Assembly: GCF_014204985.1 (NCBI RefSeq)
Contig: NZ_JACHMP010000001.1
Coordinates: 5,456,001-5,520,000 of the forward strand
Length of the DNA stretch: 64,000 nt
Origin: Streptosporangium becharense
GTDB lineage: Bacteria; Actinomycetota; Actinomycetes; Streptosporangiales; Streptosporangiaceae
Reading direction: 5' to 3'
A model generated the notes under the pieces. It was not told where the DNA came from. It saw only the letters and a program-made list of their open reading frames with translations, and ran no database searches. Shown piece after piece: positions 24,633 through 32,408 of this stretch; the stretch's first letter is position 1, and each line of letters opens with the position of its first letter. The translations under genes were made by a program, and so were the position numbers.

Positions 24633-27566
24633 CTACTGGATCTGGTAGCCGATGACGATGAACCGTTCGGCGATCACGCCCACGGCCACCAGGAACGCGG
24701 GTACCGCCAGGTAGAGGACGCGCCGCCGCGCTCTGACCGTCCGCTCGGCCCCCCGCAGGTGGAACGCCTCGTAGGTGAACAGCGCGATCCACGTCACCGC
24801 CAGGGCGGCCAGGCCGACCGGCGTCCACGGGGACGTCGGGTCGTTGCCGCCGGTCGGCGACCCCCGTTCGGGGATCTCCGCGTTCTTCGGATAGGTCTTC
24901 AGCGTGTAGACCGCGGCCTCATCACCGGTGAAGACCCGCTTGAGCTCCTTGTGGGCGTCGAGGGCGGCGCGGAACCGCTGTGCCCAGTCCGCCGGGTAAC
25001 CGTGGTTGAGCTGGAGGTAGGCCGCCTGCCCGCGGGTGGTCACCAGGAAGGTGTTCGGCGGTGAGACGCGCAGCTTGTCGATCACCGAGGAGAGCTGCTC
25101 CGGGTTCTTGTCGACCAGCACCTGCTCGTAGGAGATCTTGTCGAAGTCGCGCTCACCCCACGGGATGATCGGCGTGACCTCCGGGCCGATCAGCGGGACC
25201 AGGTAGAGGATGCGGGCGCTCGGGTCGTCGTGGTCGTAGACGTAGTGCATCGCCGCGACCTCGCTGGCCGAGACCCGCTCGAACTGCTCGTTGCCGTAGC
25301 GCGCCACCAGGAAGGCCATCGCCAGCACCACGGCGCACCCGGAGGCCAGCAGCAGTGAGATCCGGCGGGTCAGCTGCGGGTTGAAGCGGATGTTGCGCCT
25401 GCGGATCGGAACCGTCTCCTCCGAGGCGTCCTCCGTGCCCGCCGGGAGGTTGGGGAAGAAGGCGTACGCGGCCAGGATGCAGGCGCCCGGCAACGCGAAC
25501 AGGTAGATCCGCAGGCCGATCTCGCCGCCGTAGCTCTGCAGGCCGAGGGCGAGGACGGGGATGCACAGCAGGAGCAGCGCCGCCCGGTCGCCGACGCCGC
25601 GCCGCAGGCGGCGCAGCAGGCCCACGGCGGCCAGCGACAGGATGGCGACGAGGATGCCGAGCCGGGCCGACAGGACGAGCGCGTGCTTGGGGTCGCTGCC
25701 GTCGATCCGGTCGCCGGTGTTGCTCTGCAGGTTCTCCAGGATCCGGCCCAGGCCGCCGAAGAGCTGGTCGATGTGCCCGCTCCAGAAGGTGACCGTCTGG
25801 TAGCTGATCCACGACAGCACCACCAGGCCGAGGAAGAACGGCAACGCCCAGCTCACCGAGGAGCGTCGCAGCAGGATCAGCCCGGTCAGCGCGCCGAGCA
25901 TCATGAACGGCGTGATCTGGTGCGAGGCCGTCGCGGTGACGAACAGGCCGATCAGCACGATCAGCATGATCGACCGGTCGTAGACGCCGGTCGCGTGCGG
26001 CAGTTCGCCCGGGGTCAGCCCGTCCAGCCTGGCCAGCAGCCTCCGGATGCGGCCCTTGGCCGGCATGGGCTTGTCACGCGGCTCGACCTTGCCGAACCAG
26101 CGCAGCACGATCGCCACGAAGGCCAGGTAGATCGCGTAGGTGAAGCCCTGCGAGGAGAGGTAGTCCTGGCCGATCCACTGCACGATGACGAACAGCAGCG
26201 CGGCGAACCAGCGGGCCCGGGTGGTGGCGACCACCTGGCGCAGGATCACCACGAACGGCAGCAGGTAGAGCAGGTTGGACAGCAGCGGGGTCCACTTCAT
26301 CAGAAGCGACAGGTCGGTGACCCCGGCCGCCTTCGTCACGAAGGCCACCAGCGCGAAGAACCCCGGCCAGGCGAAGCGGGCGTCGAGGATCGGGGACGCC
26401 TCACCGGTGCGGTTGATGTACTCCACGAAGCCCGCGTGCACGTAGGCCGTGGGGAAGCGGGCCTCGTCCTCGATCAGGGCCGCGGCCCCGTGCAGGGCGA
26501 AGGTGATCGCGGCGATCTGGAACAACAGCAGGAACTTGCGGTCGGTGTTCTGCGCGACCGTGACGAAGAACGCGACGAGCATCAGGATGATCGCGGCGAA
26601 CGCGGTGACCGGCAGAGCCGAGATCAGCCCCAGGCCGTCGATCTCCGTCAGGTCGACGCCGCGCAGCGGTCCCGGTGCCGCACGCAGCGCCAGCACGTAC
26701 ATGACCAGGCCCTCGATCGTCAGCAGCGGCGGCAGCCACGTGGCGGCCGACTGCATCAGCGTCGCCCGGCGGGACTGCCTGGCCGGGGCCGGAGCCGGTG
26801 CGACCACTCCCTGCGGTCTCGAACCGGCCGGTGAGCCTCCGTAGGCGGCGGGCGGTACAGGTGCGGCCAGTGGGGTCGCCGGGGCCCGTACGGCCTTCTC
26901 CGGGCCGCCTGGGACCGCACCGTCACCGGCCCCGGGCCCGGTGTCCGGACGCTTGCCCGGTCCGGCGCCGGATCCGGGGGCCTTCGCCATGCCCGGACCG
27001 GCGATCTTCCGGTCGGGCTTCGGCGGCGCCGCGGGAAGGCGCAGCCGCACCGTGGTCTCGTACGTCTCGCCGGTCGCCCCGGCGGAGGCCGCCCCGGAGA
27101 CCGCGGCCGAGGTGTCGTCCCCGTCGGCGGTGTCGTCCCCGTCGTCCCCGTCGGCGGCGTCACGGGAGTCGTCCGCGCCGGCGTCGCCGCCCGTGACGTG
27201 GGCGTCGCCCGCATCCGGGTCGCCCCCGTCACGGGGGGTGCCCTTCCCGGCGGTGCCGTCCTCGGGAGAGGCGTCCGCCTTGCCGGGAGCCCCCTTCTCG
27301 TCGGCGCTGCCCGCCTTGCCGGGACCGCCCGCCTTGCCGGGGATCCGGATGGCGGCGGTCCGCTCGGGGTCGCCGTCGCCGGACGCCTCGCCGGACGGGC
27401 CTTCCGGCGCCGTGGAGGACGCTTCGGAAGGCACCCCGGAGCGTGCCTCGGAGGGCGTCGGGGCGGCCGTGTTGTCAGCGGACCCGGCCCGTGTACCGTC
27501 CGAAGGCACGGGGGTGGTGGAGTCGGTATCCCCGACCTCGGCGGTGCTCGCCGCCTCGGTTGTCAC
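24633..27566 (-). CDS. Large multi-pass membrane protein with disordered N-terminus
   Basis: 977 residues from GTG 27566, preceded by GGGCAGG; ATG 27602 upstream is possible but would include a rare TTA leucine codon as codon 3. Residues 1-~265 are Ala/Gly/Asp/Pro-rich and disordered (DGDDGDDTADGDDT-like stretches). About 13 membrane helices then span residues ~270-700, followed by an extracytoplasmic domain and a last helix near the C-terminus. The extracytoplasmic part includes HYVYDHDDPSARILYLVPLI and FLVTTRGQAAYLQLNHG. The layout recalls GT-C glycosyltransferases or polysaccharide export/polymerase proteins, but I see no clear catalytic DD/DE loop. Context suggests surface glycan assembly. 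Confidence 0.75.
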   Translation of the reverse strand: MTTEAASTAEVGDTDSTTPVPSDGTRAGSADNTAAPTPSEARSGVPSEASSTAPEGPSGEASGDGDPERTAAIRIPGKAGGPGKAGSADEKGAPGKADASPEDGTAGKGTPRDGGDPDAGDAHVTGGDAGADDSRDAADGDDGDDTADGDDTSAAVSGAASAGATGETYETTVRLRLPAAPPKPDRKIAGPGMAKAPGSGAGPGKRPDTGPGAGDGAVPGGPEKAVRAPATPLAAPVPPAAYGGSPAGSRPQGVVAPAPAPARQSRRATLMQSAATWLPPLLTIEGLVMYVLALRAAPGPLRGVDLTEIDGLGLISALPVTAFAAIILMLVAFFVTVAQNTDRKFLLLFQIAAITFALHGAAALIEDEARFPTAYVHAGFVEYINRTGEASPILDARFAWPGFFALVAFVTKAAGVTDLSLLMKWTPLLSNLLYLLPFVVILRQVVATTRARWFAALLFVIVQWIGQDYLSSQGFTYAIYLAFVAIVLRWFGKVEPRDKPMPAKGRIRRLLARLDGLTPGELPHATGVYDRSIMLIVLIGLFVTATASHQITPFMMLGALTGLILLRRSSVSWALPFFLGLVVLSWISYQTVTFWSGHIDQLFGGLGRILENLQSNTGDRIDGSDPKHALVLSARLGILVAILSLAAVGLLRRLRRGVGDRAALLLLCIPVLALGLQSYGGEIGLRIYLFALPGACILAAYAFFPNLPAGTEDASEETVPIRRRNIRFNPQLTRRISLLLASGCAVVLAMAFLVARYGNEQFERVSASEVAAMHYVYDHDDPSARILYLVPLIGPEVTPIIPWGERDFDKISYEQVLVDKNPEQLSSVIDKLRVSPPNTFLVTTRGQAAYLQLNHGYPADWAQRFRAALDAHKELKRVFTGDEAAVYTLKTYPKNAEIPERGSPTGGNDPTSPWTPVGLAALAVTWIALFTYEAFHLRGAERTVRARRRVLYLAVPAFLVAVGVIAERFIVIGYQIQ

Positions 27567-27970
27567 GTCATTACCTGCCCGTTGCCTCACGTCTAACATC
27601 ATGGCGGCTACGCGGACGTGAGCGTGACAGACGAACGTTCGGATTCGCCACGATCAGGCGTCCCGCGCAGACCGGTGAAAATCGATACGGCGGCCGGAGA
27701 GCCGCTCACCGGCGGCGTACGACCGCCGTTCTCCGTTCCCGCCGAAGCGGTGCCGTCCGTCGCGGCGGCACCGTTCCCGCGGGGGAGACGGTGCCCGGTG
27801 CCTCCGCCGGGGAACGACGGCGCCTCCGCCGGGGAACACGTGCCGGGCGGCGCCGGGCACGCGGCGGACGGGCCGGCGGCCGGGAGACGACCCGTCCGCG
27901 CCTCTTTCCGGCCCGCCGGAACCGGCCGTCCCGGGCGCGGGTGAACCCGCGGACCGGGACGGAGAGCACC
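27567..27970. other. Intergenic region, no supported gene
   Basis: A 108-codon plus-strand frame (27618-27944) exists, but its third-position GC is far lower than in neighbouring genes and it has no Shine-Dalgarno, so I do not call it. GGCGCCTCCGCCGGGGAAC-like direct repeats occur near 27800-27840. TAACAT at 27593-27598 could be a -10 for the plus strand. Confidence 0.4.
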
Positions 27971-28007
27971 GGCCGCCTCCCGGACCGGTCAGGCCCGGGA
28001 GGCGGCC
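27971..28007 (-). terminator. Hairpin after polysaccharide deacetylase gene
   Basis: GGCCGCCTCCCGG (27971-27983) and CCGGGAGGCGGCC (27995-28007) are perfect complements, 11 bases past the stop of the minus-strand gene. Confidence 0.8.
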
Positions 28008-28017
28008 GCGATGCCCG

Positions 28018-28821
28018 TCAGGCCAGCCCGCGAACCCTGCGCAGACCGTACCTGGTGCGCCGGACGACGGCGTAACCCTTCGTCAGAGCGCGTTCCCTCG
28101 CGTAGATCAGCGGGATCTGGTTGCCCTCGACGGCCCGGCTGAACATCTTCATCGACGTGCCCTGCGCCACCGTCAGGCGCGGCAGCGCGAGCACGTCGTG
28201 CCGGTCGGCGGCGATGGCGTTGTTCACCGCGCAGGCCGCCCAGTAGCCCGCCCTGCGCACCTCGCGGCGCACCCGCGCGCTGGAGTAACCGTACGGGTAG
28301 GCCATCGTCGAGACCAGCGACCCGATCTTGTCCTCCAGCAGCGCCTTGTTGCGGCGCAGCTCCTGGCGGAGCTCGTCGTCGCGCAGCTGGTCGAGCTGGG
28401 GGTGGCTGTGGCTGTGCCCGCCGATCTCCACCCCGCACGAGACCGCCTCACGGGCCTGGGCCCACGACAACATCGTGTCGAGGGGCCGTCCCGCCGCGTC
28501 CTTGCCGGCGTCGCTCACCCACCCGCTGGTCAGGAAGACCGTGGAGGGGAAACCGTGGCGCTCCAGCACCGGCAGCGCCTCGCTGTGGAAGTCGGCGTAG
28601 CCGTCGTCGAAGGTCAGCACGATCGGCCGCTCCGGAAGGGAGCGGTCGTTGTTCTTGTGCAGCGTGGCCACCAGGTCGGCCACCGTGAGCGGGGTGAAAC
28701 CCCGGTCCGCCAGGTAGGCCAGCTGGTCGGCGAAGGCCGAGGGGTGCACCGCCAGCGGCTTCGTCTCGGCGTTGGGCCGGGCGGAGACCGAGTGGTACAT
28801 CAGGATCGGCACGCGGATCAT
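28018..28821 (-). CDS. Polysaccharide deacetylase (CE4, NodB fold)
   Basis: 267 residues. The NodB motifs are present: ILMYHSV at the start, catalytic TFDDGYADFH (D-D pair, ~residue 73), metal-binding HSHSHPQL (~135), and YPYGYSSARVRREVRRAGY (~175) as motif 3. No signal peptide or membrane anchor is visible from this start, so it may act in the cytoplasm or the true export route is unclear. The family removes N-acetyl (or O-acetyl) groups from chitooligomers, peptidoglycan or exopolysaccharide. Its start overlaps the stop of the upstream glycosyltransferase gene by 4 bases (ATGA), so they are co-translated. Confidence 0.9.
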   Translation of the reverse strand: MIRVPILMYHSVSARPNAETKPLAVHPSAFADQLAYLADRGFTPLTVADLVATLHKNNDRSLPERPIVLTFDDGYADFHSEALPVLERHGFPSTVFLTSGWVSDAGKDAAGRPLDTMLSWAQAREAVSCGVEIGGHSHSHPQLDQLRDDELRQELRRNKALLEDKIGSLVSTMAYPYGYSSARVRREVRRAGYWAACAVNNAIAADRHDVLALPRLTVAQGTSMKMFSRAVEGNQIPLIYARERALTKGYAVVRRTRYGLRRVRGLA

Positions 28822-29759
28822 GAACGCACCCGCTTCAGACGGAGGGAACCGACGACATAACCCCAGGTGGTCCAGGCCAGGCCGACGACGATCGCGCCGG
28901 CCCTGCCCAGACCCGACGGGTCGCCCCGCAGGGCGTCCCCGACACCGCGCAGCGCACCCAGCGGCAACGCCTTCAGCGCGTGCGCCCGCTCGCTCGCCAA
29001 CCCGTCGCCGGCTCCCACGCTCTGCGTGACCAGCGCCTTGGACAGGCCCTCGGCGTAACACCGGGAGCGGAAGTACGCGAACGTGGCGCGGACGGCCGGC
29101 ACCTTGTGGCCGATCACCGCGCGCGGTTCGAACAGCATGATCGAGCCCGGCATCCGCTGCGACAGCCGGATGCAGAACTCGGTCTCCTCACAGCCCAGCG
29201 GGCGAGGCTTGCGTCCCTGGACGCTGCGACCGATACCGGTGTGGAACCCGCCCACGTCGCCGACGAGCTGCCGCCGGAAGGCCGCGTTGCCGCCCATGAC
29301 GTTGCGGATCGGCGCCCGCTTGGTGGGCATGCCCCGGTAGGTGCAGCCCACGGTCCAGTCGAACTCGTGCGGGTACCAGCCGGGACGGCGCCCGCTCGCC
29401 CACAGCGGCCTGGTCAGCCCGCCCACCCCGACGACGGACGGGTCCTGGAAGCCCTCCTCCAGCGCCTCCAGCCAGCCCGGCTCGGCCACAGCGTCGTCGT
29501 CCAGGTACGCCACGATGTCGCCGGTGGCGATCGCCGCACCGGTGTTCTTGCCGCCGGACAGCCCCTTCTCCTGGGTGTTCTCCACCACGACCGCGTGGGG
29601 GTACTCCCGCTTGAGCCTCAGGTGGAGATCCGGGTTGTAGTCGACGACCAGGATGATCTCGTGTGGCTTGCGCCGCTGGTTCTCGACCGACTCGACGGCT
29701 GCGCGGATGTCCTCCCAGCGTTCCTCGGTGTAGACGCAGATGACGACACTGCTCTTCAT
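28818..29759 (-). CDS. Family 2 glycosyltransferase (GT-A)
   Basis: 313 residues. The GT2 fold is seen in SSVVICVYTEERWEDIRAAV, the acceptor loop ENTQEKGLSGGKNTGAAIAT, and the metal-binding AYLDDDAVAEPGWLEALEE (DDD around residue 93). GGNAAFRRQLVGDVGGF and CEETEFCIRLSQRMPG (ED motif) follow. A C-terminal hydrophobic patch (residues ~280-300) may anchor it to the membrane. It is two bases downstream of the next GT2 gene and overlaps the deacetylase, forming a tight three-gene unit GT2-GT2-deacetylase. Confidence 0.92.
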   Translation of the reverse strand: MKSSVVICVYTEERWEDIRAAVESVENQRRKPHEIILVVDYNPDLHLRLKREYPHAVVVENTQEKGLSGGKNTGAAIATGDIVAYLDDDAVAEPGWLEALEEGFQDPSVVGVGGLTRPLWASGRRPGWYPHEFDWTVGCTYRGMPTKRAPIRNVMGGNAAFRRQLVGDVGGFHTGIGRSVQGRKPRPLGCEETEFCIRLSQRMPGSIMLFEPRAVIGHKVPAVRATFAYFRSRCYAEGLSKALVTQSVGAGDGLASERAHALKALPLGALRGVGDALRGDPSGLGRAGAIVVGLAWTTWGYVVGSLRLKRVRS

Positions 29760-29761
29760 GG

Positions 29762-30607
29762 CTACGCGGCGCCCTGGTCGGCCGCACGGGTGGTCTTGGC
29801 GGCCTCGCGGACGACCTGGACGGGCTTGCTGCGCCACTCGCGGATGATCGTGCGCAGCACCCGGAGGCCGTCACGGACCGCGTGCAGGTTGCTCTCACCG
29901 TGGATGCGGCAGCGCTCGTGGCTGGGGACCTCGTGAACCTTGAGCCCGGCCTTGGCGGCCCGGATGTTCATCAGCGTCTCGACCTCGAACCCGTCGCAGT
30001 CGAGGTTGAGCACGTCCAGGTGCCGCGTCCAGAAGGCGTTGTAGCCGTAGCAGAGATCGGTGTAGCTGGTGCCGTACATCTTGTTGACCAGCGTGGTCAG
30101 CACCTTGTTGCCGAACTTGCGGTTGAAGGTCAGGTCGTCGCTGCCGCCGCCGGAGGCGTAGCGCGAGCCCTTGACGAAGTCGGCCCCGGTGACCAGCGCA
30201 CCCACGAACTGGATGATCTCGCGGCCGTCGGTGGACCCGTCGGCGTCGATCATCACGATGATGTCGCTCGTGCAGGCGGCGAAGCCCGCGGCCAGCGCGT
30301 CACCCTTGCCCTTGCCGGTCTGGGTCACCACGCGGACGTTGGGACGCAGCTTCTTGGCCACGGCGACGGTGTCGTCCACCGAGTTGCCGTCGACCAGCAC
30401 GATCTCGTCGATCCACTGCGGCAGCGTCGCGAAGACGTGCGGGAGGTTCTCCGCCTCGTTCATGGCCGGAACCACCACGCTGACGGTGGGCGAGATCGCC
30501 ATGTGCGGGGTGATCGGGGTGAAACGCTCGATCGGCGGAACCGCGCGCAAGGGTGGCTTGCCGTTGAAGTGCTTGTTGCTGAACTGCTTGATGATGTCGG
30601 GACTCAT
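29762..30607 (-). CDS. GT2, polyprenyl-phosphate sugar transferase-like (copy 1)
   Basis: 281 residues from ATG 30607, with a ~50-residue leader (FSNKHFNGKPPLRAV) before the catalytic domain. Motifs are VSVVVPAMNEAENLPHVFA, IVLVDGNSVDDTVAVA, KGDALAAGFAACTSDIIVMI and the DxD-like DADGSTDG, then TDLCYGYNAFW and DGFEVETLMNIRA, all typical of DPM1-type enzymes. They transfer a hexose from NDP-sugar to a polyprenyl phosphate or a growing chain. It is strongly similar to the product of 58217-58951 and heads the GT2-GT2-deacetylase unit. GGAAGG lies about 12 bases upstream, so the start could be a few codons off. Confidence 0.92.
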   Translation of the reverse strand: MSPDIIKQFSNKHFNGKPPLRAVPPIERFTPITPHMAISPTVSVVVPAMNEAENLPHVFATLPQWIDEIVLVDGNSVDDTVAVAKKLRPNVRVVTQTGKGKGDALAAGFAACTSDIIVMIDADGSTDGREIIQFVGALVTGADFVKGSRYASGGGSDDLTFNRKFGNKVLTTLVNKMYGTSYTDLCYGYNAFWTRHLDVLNLDCDGFEVETLMNIRAAKAGLKVHEVPSHERCRIHGESNLHAVRDGLRVLRTIIREWRSKPVQVVREAAKTTRAADQGAA

Positions 30608-30760
30608 GATGTCGGATGTCCTTCCGGGCGGTCGGTCGTCAAAGGTGACTGGCGGACGGACCCGGAGCCATTGGTGATCGGGACGATCGGGGGAAATGGC
30701 GAATGCGTTGAGGGATGCATGCAAGGGTCCTGGCAGATGGTGTGCGGTGACGGGAGCGGC

Positions 30761-31888
30761 CTAACCCACTCCCCATGGTTCCTTCGCGACCGGCGCCTCC
30801 GACTGGTTCTGCGCGGTGGAGCGCATGCGGCCGAAACCTTTCAGCACGCGGTCGGCGATCCGGTACAGGTTCGGGCTGTCGGTGACGAGCGTGCGGGCCT
30901 TGTTGACGGGCGTGCGGCCCATCCAGTGCACCGCGGCAGCGGGGGAGGGACGCGAGACGCGGCCCTCGGCGACGAACAGGTCACCGTTCTTCAGCCAGCT
31001 CTTGTACTCACGTCCGCCCTTGCCCATGTCCACCTGCTGCAACCCGGCGGCCGCGGCGCGCTCCGCCATGAGCAGGTGGTGCACGATGCCGGGTGAGTAT
31101 CGTGCGAACTCGGGATCGTAGGCGGGGAACCAGCCGACCAGGGTGGTCGCGGTGCGCAGGCCGAAGTGCCCGGCGACGGGGGTGTCCCCGGCGTAGACCA
31201 TGGTGAGGATCCCCGCGAAGCTCTCGGAGTCCGCGGCGTGCATCTCCTCGATCAGCCGGACGATCCACGGCTGGGCGAACCGGTCGACCCGGCCCGTCCG
31301 CTGGTACTGGTTGGACTTCCAGTTCGTGAGCGTGCGGAGCGTGGCGGGGTCGGCCGAGGCCCAGTCGAAGCGCAGCTCGCCCTGCTCGCGGCCGAGCTTG
31401 CGCTCCTTGTAGCGCACGGTCTTGAGGTTCTTCGGGGAGTTGGCCTTGACCTGCGCGATGTAGGCGTCGAACCCGCCGCTGAAGTCCATGATCGGCGCCG
31501 GGCGGACGTCCGACTCGTACGGGGAGAATGTGGGCTGGCCGGGGACCAGGTGGTCGAAGTCGAAGACCGACAGCTTGCAGGCGCGCAGCAGCTCACGTAC
31601 GTCCAGCCTGAGGCCGGGGACCGAGATCAGGCCGTGGCAGGTGGTCAGGAAGCCGCCCAGCGGCTTGCCGATGCCGAAGTTGTGGCGCTCGTGCGGGAAG
31701 AAGCCCACGATCTTTCCGCCGTCCTGGATGACCGCGACCCGCACATAGCTGCGCAGACGGCCCATGGCCAGGGCGAACTCCACGGAGAGGAAGGGGTTGT
31801 CCAGGGACTTGTCGGCCACCTGCAACTCCCGCCATCGGGAGATCTCGGACTCCCCGAGGTCCCCCGGGCGAACAACGACGATGTTCAC
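30761..31888 (-). CDS. FemAB/CelD-like GNAT acyltransferase (copy 2)
   Basis: 375 residues, colinear with the product of 19144-20226. Shared landmarks are RPGDLGESEISRWRELQ versus QPRDLGKTDIDRWRALQ at the N-terminus, FDHLVPGQP, YQRTGRVDRFAQPWIVRLIE, GHFGLRTATTLVGWFPAYDP and DMGKGGREYKSWLKNGDLFV. The two likely arose by duplication and diverged in acceptor or position. Predicted cytoplasmic acyl or aminoacyl transfer to a surface-glycan precursor (inference from family). The start overlaps the stop of the small membrane protein gene by 4 bases, so they are coupled. It precedes the GT2 unit on the same strand by 153 bases. Confidence 0.82.
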   Translation of the reverse strand: MNIVVVRPGDLGESEISRWRELQVADKSLDNPFLSVEFALAMGRLRSYVRVAVIQDGGKIVGFFPHERHNFGIGKPLGGFLTTCHGLISVPGLRLDVRELLRACKLSVFDFDHLVPGQPTFSPYESDVRPAPIMDFSGGFDAYIAQVKANSPKNLKTVRYKERKLGREQGELRFDWASADPATLRTLTNWKSNQYQRTGRVDRFAQPWIVRLIEEMHAADSESFAGILTMVYAGDTPVAGHFGLRTATTLVGWFPAYDPEFARYSPGIVHHLLMAERAAAAGLQQVDMGKGGREYKSWLKNGDLFVAEGRVSRPSPAAAVHWMGRTPVNKARTLVTDSPNLYRIADRVLKGFGRMRSTAQNQSEAPVAKEPWGVG

Positions 31889-32256
31889 CTTGACCTGACC
31901 CCCTGTTCAGTCTGCATGTTTGCGTTCCCCCGGTACAACACGCGTAGTACGTATATGAAGCCGCCGAGCACCGCGACCGTCGCGACTCCGGCGCGAGGCG
32001 ACCATGCGTCAAAAGTCAGCATGGCAGCGGCCAGGAGAACGTTCACGACCAGGCTTGCCGCTGCCCCAACTGATAGTGCCGCAACAGGGTCACGATCACG
32101 CAACAGTCCTACCACCGCGACCCCAGGGACTACCAAAAGGAACATTGGGGTGAGAATCAGGCGTAGCGGGGTGTCGATGTCGAGTAACGCGATCACAGCC
32201 CCCGCGATACATGCGAAGGTGAGCGCCCATGTGAGCACCCTGCGATTGATCGACAT
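31885..32256 (-). CDS. Small four-helix membrane protein
   Basis: 123 residues with four hydrophobic segments (residues ~10-28, 33-52, 60-82, 92-108) and a short polar tail. I do not recognise the family; the size and layout resemble small subunits or regulators of surface polysaccharide machinery. CGGGAG lies eight bases before the ATG. It is the first gene of the apparent operon running through the GNAT and GT2 genes. Confidence 0.75.
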   Translation of the reverse strand: MSINRRVLTWALTFACIAGAVIALLDIDTPLRLILTPMFLLVVPGVAVVGLLRDRDPVAALSVGAAASLVVNVLLAAAMLTFDAWSPRAGVATVAVLGGFIYVLRVLYRGNANMQTEQGVRSR

Positions 32257-32408
32257 CTCCGAACTCCCGGGTTGGTAATGGGGTGATTGATCGGGCCTTC
32301 ATGTGACCAATCACTCAGCATGGACGTCAATGCCGACGCTTGGCACCAGTCCATGGTTTACCGGATCCCTGAGAGAAGTCTTCGTGTCGGGTAAAACGGA
32401 GGCAAGAG

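Noticed and set aside
27618-27944. Plus-strand frame of 108 codons
   Set aside because: Low third-position GC compared to neighbours, no ribosome site, no motif. Treated as intergenic.
30608-30724. Short ORF of 38 codons before GT2 copy 1 ending in an ATGA overlap with it
   Set aside because: No clear Shine-Dalgarno and no similarity to the 31-codon peptides or any pattern; probably chance.
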